64,000 nucleotides of DNA from Symbiodinium natans (lineage: Eukaryota > Sar > Dinophyceae > Suessiales > Symbiodiniaceae). The notes beneath the pieces were generated by a model, which was not told the DNA's origin, ran no database searches, and saw only the letters and a list, made by a program, of their open reading frames with translations. Below are positions 39,535-49,600 of this stretch, in pieces. How positions within the stretch are numbered: position 1 is the stretch's first letter; every line of letters starts with the position of its first letter. The position numbers and the translations under genes are program-made. The stretch spans positions 1 to 64,000 of the forward strand of contig CAJNDS010002362.1 of the NCBI GenBank assembly GCA_905221605.1, in the 5' to 3' direction.

Positions 39535-40097
39535 TGACATTTCTTTGTGTGCCTAGTTGCTTGCAGGTACATGTGTAGGACATGAGTGCTGTGACATGGC
39601 AAGAACGTGTTTTGTTTTGGCATGAGCATGTTTGCATGACATGAAGGTGCTTTGACTTGACATGTTTTGGTTCAAGTCCGATGATGAGTTTTGAGAAGCA
39701 CAGAGAAGCTTTTAGCTCTCGGGAGTTGACCTGAGAGTCATCTGGAAGTGCTGAAGCAAAGCTCTGAGGAACAGACTTTGGACGTTACTCACTCCGTGTG
39801 CTTTGCCCCATCGTTCGTACCGTGTCGTGACCGTTTGACACTCGACTGAGGCATTCTGAGAGCATGCTGTATGTTTTGCAACAGACCTGAAGTCCTGAAG
39901 CAGTAACCAAGATGTTTTGCATGTTACTTTTGTCTTCTCCTTTGTCTAAACAAAGTTGAGATGTCGTTTGAAGACTTGAAGCCTTTGCTCTTGGAGAGAG
40001 CACCTTTGCTGACCAAAGACAGTGTAGCTGAACACTGATGTGTTTGGCTCAAGTGCGAACGGAAAAAGCAGTCTGCGCTAAAGCTCTGCTTTTCACA
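39535..40097 (+). repeat. 5' LTR of the Ty1/copia element
   Basis: It runs from TGACATTTCTTTG to GCTTTTCACA and is followed directly by the primer-binding site. It contains TTTGGCTCAAG at 40043-40053, identical to the last 11 bases of the dinoflagellate spliced leader. Confidence 0.88.
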
Positions 40098-40110
40098 TGG
40101 TAGCGGAGCG
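40098..40110 (+). other. Primer-binding site (initiator Met-tRNA type)
   Basis: TGGTAGCGGAGCG starts at the first base after the LTR. TGGTA complements a tRNA 3' end ...TACCA, as in initiator Met-tRNA used by copia elements. Whether the rest matches the host tRNA cannot be checked here. Confidence 0.6.
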
Positions 40111-40137
40111 TCCTGAAGAGACGTTCCAGGAAAAGCC

Positions 40138-42720
40138 ATGGCCCAAGTTCCGGACGCGTCTACAGTGCCAGTACCTGATGTGAGCCCTGAGGAAGAGGCT
40201 TTGCTGTTTGGGTCTCAAGGACAGCCGACAGCACCTGCTGGAGGAGCGAACCCTTTTGCGTCGCCTCCGGCAACTCCAGCTCAAGCTCATGCTTCGCCTG
40301 CTGGAAGCCAAGTGGGTGGAGTACAAGCTGGAAATGGCCTTGGTGAAGGCAACTTCCAAGCCATCTTCATGGAGATGCTAAGGCAACAAAGTCAGGCCAA
40401 CCAGCAGAACCAGCAGTTGATAGCTGCCCTCATGAGAAGGATGGATTTGGAAGAGAAGCGTCGAAATGAGGCTGAAGAGAAGGCAGCGGAGACCGCACGT
40501 TTGGTTGCGGAGGCTGCAGCTAGAGCCAAGACGGAAGACCCTTTTGCAGCTGCACCGAGCACACCTTCTGTGCCTGTTGCAGGAGCTACCTCGTCTTCGA
40601 GTTCTGTTCGGAGCCCACTGGTGCAGAATAGAGCGGAGAAGTACCTTCCATCTCTGCCGATGCTAGAGCATCAAGGCATGAACAAGGGCAGGATGCGAGA
40701 AGTCGAGACATGGCATGCCTACTTGGAAACATTGTCATCGTGGCTTGCTCTTCAAGATGAGTCTTTCGTTCGAGAGTTGCAACTCTGCGTCAAGCAAAAG
40801 AACGAGATCCTTCAGAAGGATTTGGCGGATGATGTTGCTGCTCGAAGCGCGAAGCTTTACTACTATCTCACCCAATCTCTCTCACGTTGGGAAAGAGGTC
40901 AAGAGTTGCTACGCTCGTGCTCGAAAAGGCAGTCTCTCAGTGCCTGCGGATACGAGGCGGTTAGGACCATCACGCAGCAGTACAGCATCGTGTCTCGCAT
41001 GGAAGCTGTATATGTGCGCGAGCAGTGCCTCAAGTTGGCGACTACGTGCCAGCATCACCGACGGCCGACGGACCTCATCCGTCACTTGGAGGACGAGTTT
41101 TCTCGTGCCGAATCCAAGCTTGGGAACTTTCCAGAGTTGCGCCTCTCGGAGGCTGACCGCTGCAGTGTTTTGCTGCAAGCTCTGAGCCAGGAGCTCAGAC
41201 AGTACGTAGTTCTTCATGGAAAGAGCAACGACTGGACATCGCTGAGCGAGAGCCTTCGGTACTATGAGGAGCAACTTCGTCTGTGTGAGGTTCCTTCTTC
41301 CTCAAGTCGGCAGATGTCAGGAAAAGGTGACAAGCTTTGTGACCACTGCGGACGAAAGGGACATCTGGCTAAGGACTGCTGGAGCCGTCAGCGTGAAGCT
41401 GGCGAGAAGGGCAAGAAGGGCGACAAGGGCAAGAAGGGCGATGGCAAGGGAGCACAGAATCCCAAAGGAAAGCCACGCTCTCCAACGCCGAAAGGCGGAA
41501 AAGGCGGCAAAGACAAGGAGCAGAAGCCCGACAAGCCTGATAAAGGCAAAGGAAAAGGCAAGAAGAAGAAGAAGGCTAGAGCCCGGGCTATGGGAGAACC
41601 AGAGTCCGAGGCAGAGTCCGAGTCTTCGAGGACCTCCACCGTGATGGCGATGAGGTTTGCCAAGCCTTCTGCTGTACGAGAAGTACTGAGCCAGCCTGAG
41701 CCTGAGAAGCCTAAGCCCGTAGCAGTAGTCCCTAGACCGGTCGCTGTAGAGCCGAAAGTCACTGTAGATGAGAAGGTAGGCACCCTGACTGGAAGCACCT
41801 CGAAGGGAGATGCGGCATACGTCTGCGCGTCGCTGCAGGTAGAGCATCGTGATGTGTGGCTGGTCGATAGTGGAGCCACATGCCACATCGTCTCAGCAGA
41901 TCATCTGTCAGGATTTCGTGTCTGCAAGTACCATGATCGCACGGTGACGCTCTATAGTGCCTCAGGAGACATCATAAACGTATCGAATGTCGTGGATCTG
42001 GAAGTTCGTTTCGGCGACGTTTCGTTGACGTTGGAGGACGTCCTTGTGGCGGACGTGCCTTTTAATGTGGTATCTCCGTGGTCCGCGTCGGAACGGGGCT
42101 GGAAGACGCACCTTGCGCACACCGGGTCTCGCATTTACAAGGGTGGAAAGAAGAATGTCCGCCTGGTTGGGGCGAAACGGGCCTGGTGGGCGATTAGTGG
42201 AAAGAAGCAGAAAGCTCCTAAACGCCCATCCAAGGGATCGGACATGGAGATCGACTCTCTTCCTGTTGACAAGGAACCCAGGAAAGACATTACTGCAGGA
42301 CCAAGCATCCTGAAGAAGACTTCGAAAGAAGCGAAGAGTGATGAGAAGCCTGGAAAGGACGAGAAGTCTATCCGCCACGTCTTGACGGGAACGCCGTTTG
42401 AGTTCATGTTGCGCGGTTTGAGGGCTGAAGTTAGGAGTAGGTCCCTGGAAATTCCTGAAGAACATGCTGTTAGGAAACCGCATGACATGATATGTACTAG
42501 AAAAACGCATGTCCTGAGTGGTGATAGGAGCCTGTGTTCCGAAAGTCTGGTTAGGAAACTGCATGATTCTGTTAGGAAATGCCATGTTTTTGTCAGACAG
42601 CAACATGATTTTTGGCAGCGGCATGTGTGCGCAGTTTGGAACGTGATGTTTTTTTTTGCTGGCATGTCTTGTGAAGGGGTTGTGTTTGAGAGGCTTTTCG
42701 CTTCTGATCTTCGGCAGTGA
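40138..42720 (+). CDS. gag: Copia Gag with zinc knuckle and aspartic protease
   Basis: An 860-codon frame opens at the ATG at 40138 (MAQVPDASTVPVPDV). Residues 60-140 contain a Gln/Glu coiled coil. Residues 180-390 are the helical Gag core (TWHAYLETLSSWLALQDESF and onward). A CCHC zinc knuckle CDHCGRKGHLAKDC stands at about 401-414. A long Lys/Gly-rich linker follows, then the protease active site VWLVDSGATCHIVSADHLSG (about 574-593) with the D-S-G triad. The protease domain ends by about residue 690. The last 170 codons (from about 42230) are probably not functional coding, since they lack similarity to integrase and lead to a stop. Gag packages the RNA and the protease processes the polyprotein. 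Confidence 0.85.
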   Translation: MAQVPDASTVPVPDVSPEEEALLFGSQGQPTAPAGGANPFASPPATPAQAHASPAGSQVGGVQAGNGLGEGNFQAIFMEMLRQQSQANQQNQQLIAALMRRMDLEEKRRNEAEEKAAETARLVAEAAARAKTEDPFAAAPSTPSVPVAGATSSSSSVRSPLVQNRAEKYLPSLPMLEHQGMNKGRMREVETWHAYLETLSSWLALQDESFVRELQLCVKQKNEILQKDLADDVAARSAKLYYYLTQSLSRWERGQELLRSCSKRQSLSACGYEAVRTITQQYSIVSRMEAVYVREQCLKLATTCQHHRRPTDLIRHLEDEFSRAESKLGNFPELRLSEADRCSVLLQALSQELRQYVVLHGKSNDWTSLSESLRYYEEQLRLCEVPSSSSRQMSGKGDKLCDHCGRKGHLAKDCWSRQREAGEKGKKGDKGKKGDGKGAQNPKGKPRSPTPKGGKGGKDKEQKPDKPDKGKGKGKKKKKARARAMGEPESEAESESSRTSTVMAMRFAKPSAVREVLSQPEPEKPKPVAVVPRPVAVEPKVTVDEKVGTLTGSTSKGDAAYVCASLQVEHRDVWLVDSGATCHIVSADHLSGFRVCKYHDRTVTLYSASGDIINVSNVVDLEVRFGDVSLTLEDVLVADVPFNVVSPWSASERGWKTHLAHTGSRIYKGGKKNVRLVGAKRAWWAISGKKQKAPKRPSKGSDMEIDSLPVDKEPRKDITAGPSILKKTSKEAKSDEKPGKDEKSIRHVLTGTPFEFMLRGLRAEVRSRSLEIPEEHAVRKPHDMICTRKTHVLSGDRSLCSESLVRKLHDSVRKCHVFVRQQHDFWQRHVCAVWNVMFFFAGMSCEGVVFERLFASDLRQ

Positions 42721-42893
42721 AGGCTTGAGGTGTGCCCTTAAAGGAAGTGAGTGCCCCAAAGCAACCGGAGAGCCAAGCATGTTTTGCGTTAGGAAGCCCA
42801 AAAGACCTCAAAAAGGCTTGAAGTGCGCATGTTTGTCCGCAGCCATTTTGCTTGTTTGCGTGTCTTGGTTTTCGCTGAGGGAAGGTACTGAGC

Positions 42894-45017
42894 ATGTCGG
42901 AACCTCAAATGGAGGTGGAGCAAGATTCCCACAACTCTCCAGCGGAGAGTACCGGGCAGGAGGTTGTGTTTTTGAATGCACCAGTAGAGCCTGCACCAGC
43001 AGAGGCGGCGCCAGCCGAGACTGCGGATGCAGGGGCTTCAGTTGCCCCCTTCAATGTTTTCTCGAGGCCTCCGAGTCAAGTTGCAGTACCTTCGCCTTCG
43101 GTGGCTGCATCAGAGACAGGAGAAACAGAAGAGGAGGAAGCATGGGGAAAATGGAGGGCTCAAACGGTGGCATCCACAAGCAAGCCTTCGCAGCCATCAG
43201 CCGAGCCGCCGCTGATAGTGAAGTGGAGAAGCATGCTGAGAGGACCGCGCTACAGGTATTTTATGCAAGCGATACGACAACAGCGAGAAGATCTTATTGC
43301 ATGTGGATACCCTGTGCCGGCAATTCCAGAGAACAACCTGGAACCTGCAGTTCCACTTATGTCTATCGGAGATGGGCTCGTTTATCCTTCCCGCCAGGGG
43401 ACCATCTTTGCGTCATTGACAGATGCTTTGATGACCGACGGCTACCTCCTCGAGGTTGGACAGAAGCTCCTTGGGCGGATCCAACGTCCAGACCCAGATG
43501 TGGGACCGTGCCTGGGAACGGGCTGGTCCAAGAGGCTTCGCGATCACGATCCCGATCCTCTGGATGGAACGCCCTACATCAGCGCAGAGGTTGCGTGGGC
43601 GCTGTGGCTGCCCGAGTTTCCGGAAGCCCCGGAGCATGGGGGCATCCTTCCGGTGAAGAGAAAGAGGGATTTTTCCCAGCTCACCGACGAGTTGTTGGAC
43701 GAGCGTACTACAAGGTTCGAACTCGCGGGTCAAGGCCGCACTCTTCATCAACGCGGCGTGCGTGCAAGGGACGCGCGTGCAGCTCTCGAAGGGTATACTC
43801 CCGATCCAAGTCACCTACGCCACCAGAGTGGCGGGGACGTAGCTGCGCTGGGTTACATCAAGCGTATCCTCAAGGTCCTGACCGTTTACGAGGCCATGCC
43901 GGAGGCGGAACGCAACCTTTTGGCTGGAATGTATCCAGACGACGTCGAGCTCCAGCTCGAGTGGGTGCCAGGCTCAGCCATCAGACATGGGTGGCGTGCG
44001 TTAATGGGGGCAATGGATCAGCGCACCCGGCGCTTTATCGAGTTCGAAGCAGAGGTCCGAAAATGGGAGGACTTGCAGTCCGCTCGACCCAAGGTCAAGG
44101 CCAGAAGGATGGCTGCAGCTGCTTCCACAGAGACTGCAGATACTGGAGGTGGAATTGGAGAGCTGGACGATGGAGAATTGAGAACTGCAGATACGGAGGT
44201 CTCGCGTGCCGAGGTCTCGGAGACAGAGTCTGCAGAGTCATCCTCTACAAGTTCGTCGGACGAATCGATTCCAATGGGGGAATACATGATGCAGAGCCGG
44301 ACCAGAGTTTTGGCGCTCATCGAAGCGGAGAAAGCCTTGAAGAATGTGGGCTCCTCTGCGCCGCCCCCACCGTCTCCGATCATTATGGAGCCATCGCCGG
44401 TCGCGACGGACGGGTACAAGTTCGATCCAGCAGCCCTAGGAACCCCTCCGGGGGACACTGCAGCTCCCTCAACGCCGGTACCTCCTTCGCCTTCCGCAGT
44501 TTCATTGGCCCCTTTGGAGTCCTTCAAGTTCTTGGATGTCCCACCTGTTGCTTCTTCTGGTCCCTCGGACCACAGTGTGGAGCCGATGGTGGTGGAAAAG
44601 GAGCGGGCCCCAGAAACTCCAGGACCCACGGCACCGGTTGGAGCTCCAATTTCCACAACGGAGAGTGTGCCGGAGACCCCTCCTCCAGGGGAAATTCCAG
44701 GTCCCGGTTATGTCCCGAAGGCAGCTCCTGGGGAAATTCCGGGTGCTCTTTCGAAAGCCAAGGCAGCACCAGCGGGGGCTACACCGAAGGCCTGGTTTGT
44801 GGTTCCAACTTCCTCGCCTTTGACGGTTCCAGAAGCGCCAGTGGCTGTAGAGTCTTTGCCTGCAGCTCCAGAGCCAGCAACCGTGGCGGCGGAGGAAGGG
44901 CCTACATCCGAGACCGCTACATCATCCGCAGCGGATGCCCTTCCGCCTCCGGGCGGCTTGGGTCAAACAGCCGAAGAGAGGAAGTTTGTGCTTCCTTCCC
45001 CTGGACAGAAGAAGTGA
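42894..45017 (+). CDS. Extra ORF between gag-protease and pol, unknown function
   Basis: An intact frame of 707 residues starts at the ATG at 42894 (MSEPQMEVEQDSHNS). Residues 1-95 are acidic and disordered. Residues 100-400 look globular, with LIVKWRSMLRGPRYRYFMQA, AEVAWALWLPEFPEA, LGYIKRILKVLTVYEAM and AIRHGWRALMGAMDQRTRRF. Residues 420-707 are Pro/Ser/Ala/Thr-rich with APGEIPG-type repeats. I recognise no family. It sits where copia elements normally continue directly from protease to integrase. The long intact frame suggests selection, so it may be a captured host gene or a structural protein akin to an env-position ORF, though it has no signal peptide or membrane span. Confidence 0.7.
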   Translation: MSEPQMEVEQDSHNSPAESTGQEVVFLNAPVEPAPAEAAPAETADAGASVAPFNVFSRPPSQVAVPSPSVAASETGETEEEEAWGKWRAQTVASTSKPSQPSAEPPLIVKWRSMLRGPRYRYFMQAIRQQREDLIACGYPVPAIPENNLEPAVPLMSIGDGLVYPSRQGTIFASLTDALMTDGYLLEVGQKLLGRIQRPDPDVGPCLGTGWSKRLRDHDPDPLDGTPYISAEVAWALWLPEFPEAPEHGGILPVKRKRDFSQLTDELLDERTTRFELAGQGRTLHQRGVRARDARAALEGYTPDPSHLRHQSGGDVAALGYIKRILKVLTVYEAMPEAERNLLAGMYPDDVELQLEWVPGSAIRHGWRALMGAMDQRTRRFIEFEAEVRKWEDLQSARPKVKARRMAAAASTETADTGGGIGELDDGELRTADTEVSRAEVSETESAESSSTSSSDESIPMGEYMMQSRTRVLALIEAEKALKNVGSSAPPPPSPIIMEPSPVATDGYKFDPAALGTPPGDTAAPSTPVPPSPSAVSLAPLESFKFLDVPPVASSGPSDHSVEPMVVEKERAPETPGPTAPVGAPISTTESVPETPPPGEIPGPGYVPKAAPGEIPGALSKAKAAPAGATPKAWFVVPTSSPLTVPEAPVAVESLPAAPEPATVAAEEGPTSETATSSAADALPPPGGLGQTAEERKFVLPSPGQKK

Positions 45018-45224
45018 AGGCCTTAAAGGCTGTGCGGAATTCTTCCTTTTGTGGAATTGTTTCTGAACGCGCCGATCGCATGTCTTGCGCGTTGGAAAAA
45101 CACAGTGTCTTTCAGGCTTGTTTGGATTTGGAAAGAAGCATGAGTGAAGCAGTTGAACAGACATGTTGCTGTGTGAGACTTGCTTGGTTAGGAGTGTGCG
45201 AGCTTGAAGGTCCCTTGAAGAGAA

Positions 45225-45510
45225 GCCCAAAAGAACTTCGATCTTCTAGGCAGTACCCTCAAAGATCCGAAATACCCTCAAGTCCGCGTTTAACTAGCCC
45301 GAAAGAACGTCGATCTTCTACGCAGTACCCTCAAAGATCCGAAATACCCTCAAGTCCGCGTTTAACTAGCCCGAAAGAACGTCGATCTTCTACGCAGTAC
45401 CCTCAAAGATCCGAAATACCCTCAAGTCCGCGTTTAACTAGCCCGAAAGAACGTCGATCTTCTACGCAGTACCCTCAAAGATCCGAAATACCCTCAAGTG
45501 TGAACCTCAG
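45225..45510 (+). repeat. Four copies of a 72-bp repeat
   Basis: CGATCTTCTA recurs at about 45239, 45311, 45383 and 45455 in units that also hold GCAGTACCCTCAAAGATCCG and AAATACCCTCAAGTCCGCG. It lies after the extra ORF. 72 is a multiple of 3, so the frame remains open through it, but I see no protein feature. Confidence 0.85.
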
Positions 45511-46613
45511 AAACACCACGAACCCAAACCTCCTGAACATGAGTCATGACAGACCCCTGCCGGCCAGGAGTGCTTTGTTTTGCATGCCAGGAGAAGCATT
45601 GGATGTTTTCGCTTGCTTGGCGATCTATGTGATAGCAAGTCTCTTGGGGGGTTCGTTCTGGTTAGGATTTCGATTCTTGAAGATGTGTTTGAAAAGGTTT
45701 CGAGGAGTTGGTGACTACCCTCAACTTGTATCCCGAAAGTACCGTTTACACCATCGTCGTAAAGGAGTCCGAGTGCGAATCAAGACTCGTTTCTGTTATG
45801 TTCGAGTTGATGTAGAATGTACTCTGGCCTTTAGCAGGCACGTTGTGAAACCAACTTGGAGCTCAGGTTTTAAAGCCTCTTTGAAGTTTTCATGTAAGGC
45901 CACGTGCTTGGGCCTTTGTCTCGACAGGAACTTGTGGAGCTTGTTGGTGTGCGTGGCATGGTGTTGTGCTTGGAGGTTGTTGTTTGTTGAGAAGAAAGGG
46001 CGATGATGAAAAAGGGAGCAGATCCACTTCTGAGCACAGCCACTTGAGAGTTGTGCGTGGACTGCCCCTCCCCGGTAAGGGGACGCAAGCTGAGCCCTTA
46101 GAACTCGATAGTGACATGCCACGTTCTTCAGAGAGAGAAGAGAGAGGAGAAAAAGAGAGTCCGCTTCCGAAACCTCAAGCCCTGCAAGTCCAACAGTCGC
46201 AGAAAACGAGGCGGTTCACAACCTTCATGGAAAACCGGGCGGTTGCGACACAGGGACGATGTGGAGACGTAGTTTCCACGGCGCGAAATCTGCAAATTTT
46301 GATGGTGTTTGAAGCAGTTCCCAGGTGCTAGCTTCTAGAATATGCCAGAGTCACGCAGCAGTCACGCCAGAGTCACGGGCAAAATGGGGCGGTTCGAGCC
46401 CTTTCCTTTTTAAAATAAGAGAAGAGTCACGCCAGGATCACGCCAGGGTCACGCCAGAGTCACGGTACTTCGCGCCCGGGCAAAAACAGTAAAACACGGC
46501 TAAGCCCGGTCAAAAAAGCTTCTAAACTCAGTTCCATTCTCCCCCAAACCAAGCACCCTCTGGCTCCGGCTGGTAAAACGAGGCGGTTGCGACAAGAATT
46601 GCAACCGCCCTAG
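45511..46613 (+). other. Noncoding stretch before pol, GAGTCACGCCA repeats and a hairpin
   Basis: The stretch contains several AGAGTCACGCCAG units (46345-46465) and repeated GAGGCGGTT motifs. A perfect 9-bp stem-loop (GGCGGTTGC / GCAACCGCC, 10-base loop) sits at 46582-46609, directly before the TAG/TAA stops that open the pol frame. No conserved gene is seen. Confidence 0.5.
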
Positions 46614-46625
46614 TAAACAAGGCGG

Positions 46626-49600
46626 TTGACGCGCAGGGAAGGTGCTGAACCACCTAAAACCCCGGAACCGCCTGGAGGTGCAGAAGTTTCAGATAGGATA
46701 CCTCTGCGAAGTGTGGCTTTGCAAGTGCATAGATCCAGAGGTCATTTTCCCTATGATGTGAACTGTGAGGCCTGCACCTCGAGTAAAGGGAAGGTTCCTG
46801 CGAGACGCTTGCGAAGGCGTTTGCAACGCGAGGACCAGACGATAGGAATGGATTTCTACTACTTCGGTCGTCTTCGTGTGCTGCTTCTTGCACATTGTTC
46901 TTCGAACTATACCACGGCCATCCCGGCCATGAATTTGGATGATCCGGATCTGTTTTACAACATTGGACGAGTGATTCGCGAAATGGGTCTTGTGAATAAA
47001 ATGGTCACAGTGAGATGTGATCAGGAGTCGGCTTTGATGTCTTTAGCCGAAAAATTGACTACCCGTACAGGTGATGTAGCTGTTTCTGGCGTCATTGTGG
47101 ACGTCGTGCCCGGGTATCGCCCTCAGTCAAAAGGCGCTATTGAAAGACAAGTAGAAACTATGAAGCAGGGATTTTGGGCAGTGTGGTTAGACTTGGAGAG
47201 AGAAGTTGCGCGGAATTCCGCGCCGGAAGACTGGAACAAGAAGCTTCCGCTGGGAGGAATGCTCTGGCAAGCTTGTGTCCTTTACAGTGCCAGGTGCTAC
47301 AACCTCTGGAGCTTTAGTCACCAGGACGTGACTACGCCCATTGACCGGCTGCACGAGGAGATTGTGCATCGTACGAGGACCCTGCCGTTTGGATGTCTTG
47401 TCTACGCTAAAGTAGGGGGCTCAAAAGCGCATCAACAGAAGTACAGGGGAAAGAAAACAGTGAAAGCTGTGTATCTAGGGCCTAAAGAGCCTAGAGGGGG
47501 CGGTGTCTTTGCTGCTCCAGTGGGTCAGACTGAGATCGATATCTTTCCTGTCTGTAGGGCCTTAGAAGGAGCGAAAGGTGAGCCTGTCTACGACGTAGGG
47601 GCCATACACGCTCTGTCTACTTCACAGCCTCTCGTTTTAGACCCAGTGGATCCTGAAAGGCCCATCATGTTTGAGCCACCACCTGATCCGGTGAAGTCAG
47701 AAGACCCTGACCCGGGGTTTGAAAACGAAGATGAAGAAATGGTACCAGATGATCCTGATCCTCTGAATGATATTCCGTCTTACGTGGAACCCACAGATGA
47801 TGAGGGGGAAGGCGGACTTGGGTCACCGGAAATGCAGCCGGATGACCTGGAGGACATGGAAATTGACTGGCTAACTAACCATCTGTTAGAGTCTTTGTTC
47901 AAAGGACCGGACATTCTGGCCACGTCTAAAGAAGTAGCTGATTCGTTTACTCTCAAATTCGGAGGGAGTAAGATCAAGTGCCAAGTACCCCGAAACGCCG
48001 TCTCTGAGACATCAGGTGAACAGTTAGACCCTGAACTTTTGTATGCTTCGATGAAGTTGGAGCTTGAGGAACTCGAGTCTTTTGGAGTAGGAAAAGTGAT
48101 CTCTGAAGCTGAGGCCCGTAAGTCGGCGCGAGAGAGCGGTCGGAGGGTTCTCACGAGCAGGTGGGTTAACACGATCAAACGTAAAAGTCTTTACCGTTCC
48201 CGCCTTGTTGTTAGAGATTACGCTTCAATGGGAGGCACGACGCTTTCAGAAGGCATCTACAGCCCGACTACGAGTTTAGAGGGTTTAAGGCTTCTTTTGG
48301 CGTTGCTTTGCAAGAAAGGCTCCGTGTTGAGCTGTGACGTGAGCGTAGCTTTCATGCACGCTGCAGTGTCAAGGCCAGAGTACGTAGAGCTCCCAAACAA
48401 CGTGAGTATTGCGGACTCTTCTGTTCCCCAAAAGGCAGGAAACAAGAAGGTGTATCTTCGTCTTCACAAAGCGATGAACGGACTGAGATCGGCACCGCTT
48501 TCTTGGTATAAGGAACTGAGTTCGTACTTGGAGAAGAGCGGATTCAGTCCAAGCCTGGACCCTACGATATATCGGAGGAAGACGTCGAAGGGTCTGACGT
48601 TGGTACTGTTCTATGTAGACGATTTGCTGATCTACTCCGAGGACCCCTCGGAAGGGAAGAGAGTTTTCGAAGGACTGCAGAAACGCTACAAGCTGAAACT
48701 GACTGGAGAGCTTCCTGAAAATGGTGCGGGGGAAGTTTCCTTCCTAGGTAGGAGAATATTCCGACGTTCCGGAGACAAGCGCGTCTATTTCGGGCTAGAT
48801 GGCAAGTACCTAGACGCGTGCTGCTCTGAATACAATATAACCAAACCGAGCCCCAAACTCCCGTCGCTTGAAAAGCGATACTCCGACCTGGTTCGTAAAG
48901 GGCAAACTGAAAAAATCAGCCCAGCTGCGCACGAAAAGTATCGTAGAACCCTTGGTCGGCTTGCATGGGCAGCCCTCTCCCGACCGGACCTGCAATTCTG
49001 CTGCGGGTTTTTGGGCCGGCACCAGTCGGCGCCAGACGAGGCTGCTGAGACGTGCATGAGAGACGTCCTTAAGTGGATAAAAGGGCTTCCGCACCGAGTA
49101 CAGGTGTTTCCATCAACTCGGGAGATCCTGGAAGATGATGCGGATCCTCAGGCGGTTTCCTGTTTTACAGACGCCAGCTGGAGTTTGAATTCGGTTAGTG
49201 GTGGTGTGATTACTTGAGAAAACTGCTGTCTGAAGACTTTTAGCAGAAAACAATCAACCACAGCCCTGTCCAGCGCTGAGAGTGAGCTCGCGGCACTCAC
49301 GGAGATAGCCAGGGAAGGTCTCTACATTGCCCTCTTGACAGAGACCATCTTGGAAGGCATTCCGCAGGACAGGGAGACCGGTTACTATCTCTTGAAGGGT
49401 TACTCTGACTCTGAAAGCGCGGTTTGTATCTCAAAAATGGGAACATTGCTGAGGAAAGTTCGCCATATAGAGTTAAGAGCCGCATTTCTCCAGGAACTTG
49501 TGGATCGTGGAAGGTTCACAATTGAGCACATACCGGGGGCCGTCAACCCCGCAGATGCTCTAACGAAAAGTCCCACGAATGACAGTTTGGTAAGCTTGTG

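Noticed and set aside
42656-46006. 1116-codon plus-strand frame overlapping the extra copia ORF
   Set aside because: Its sequence is Ser/Arg/Gly/Cys-rich and lacks domains, whereas the frame at 42894 has an ATG, acidic and globular regions and ordinary composition.
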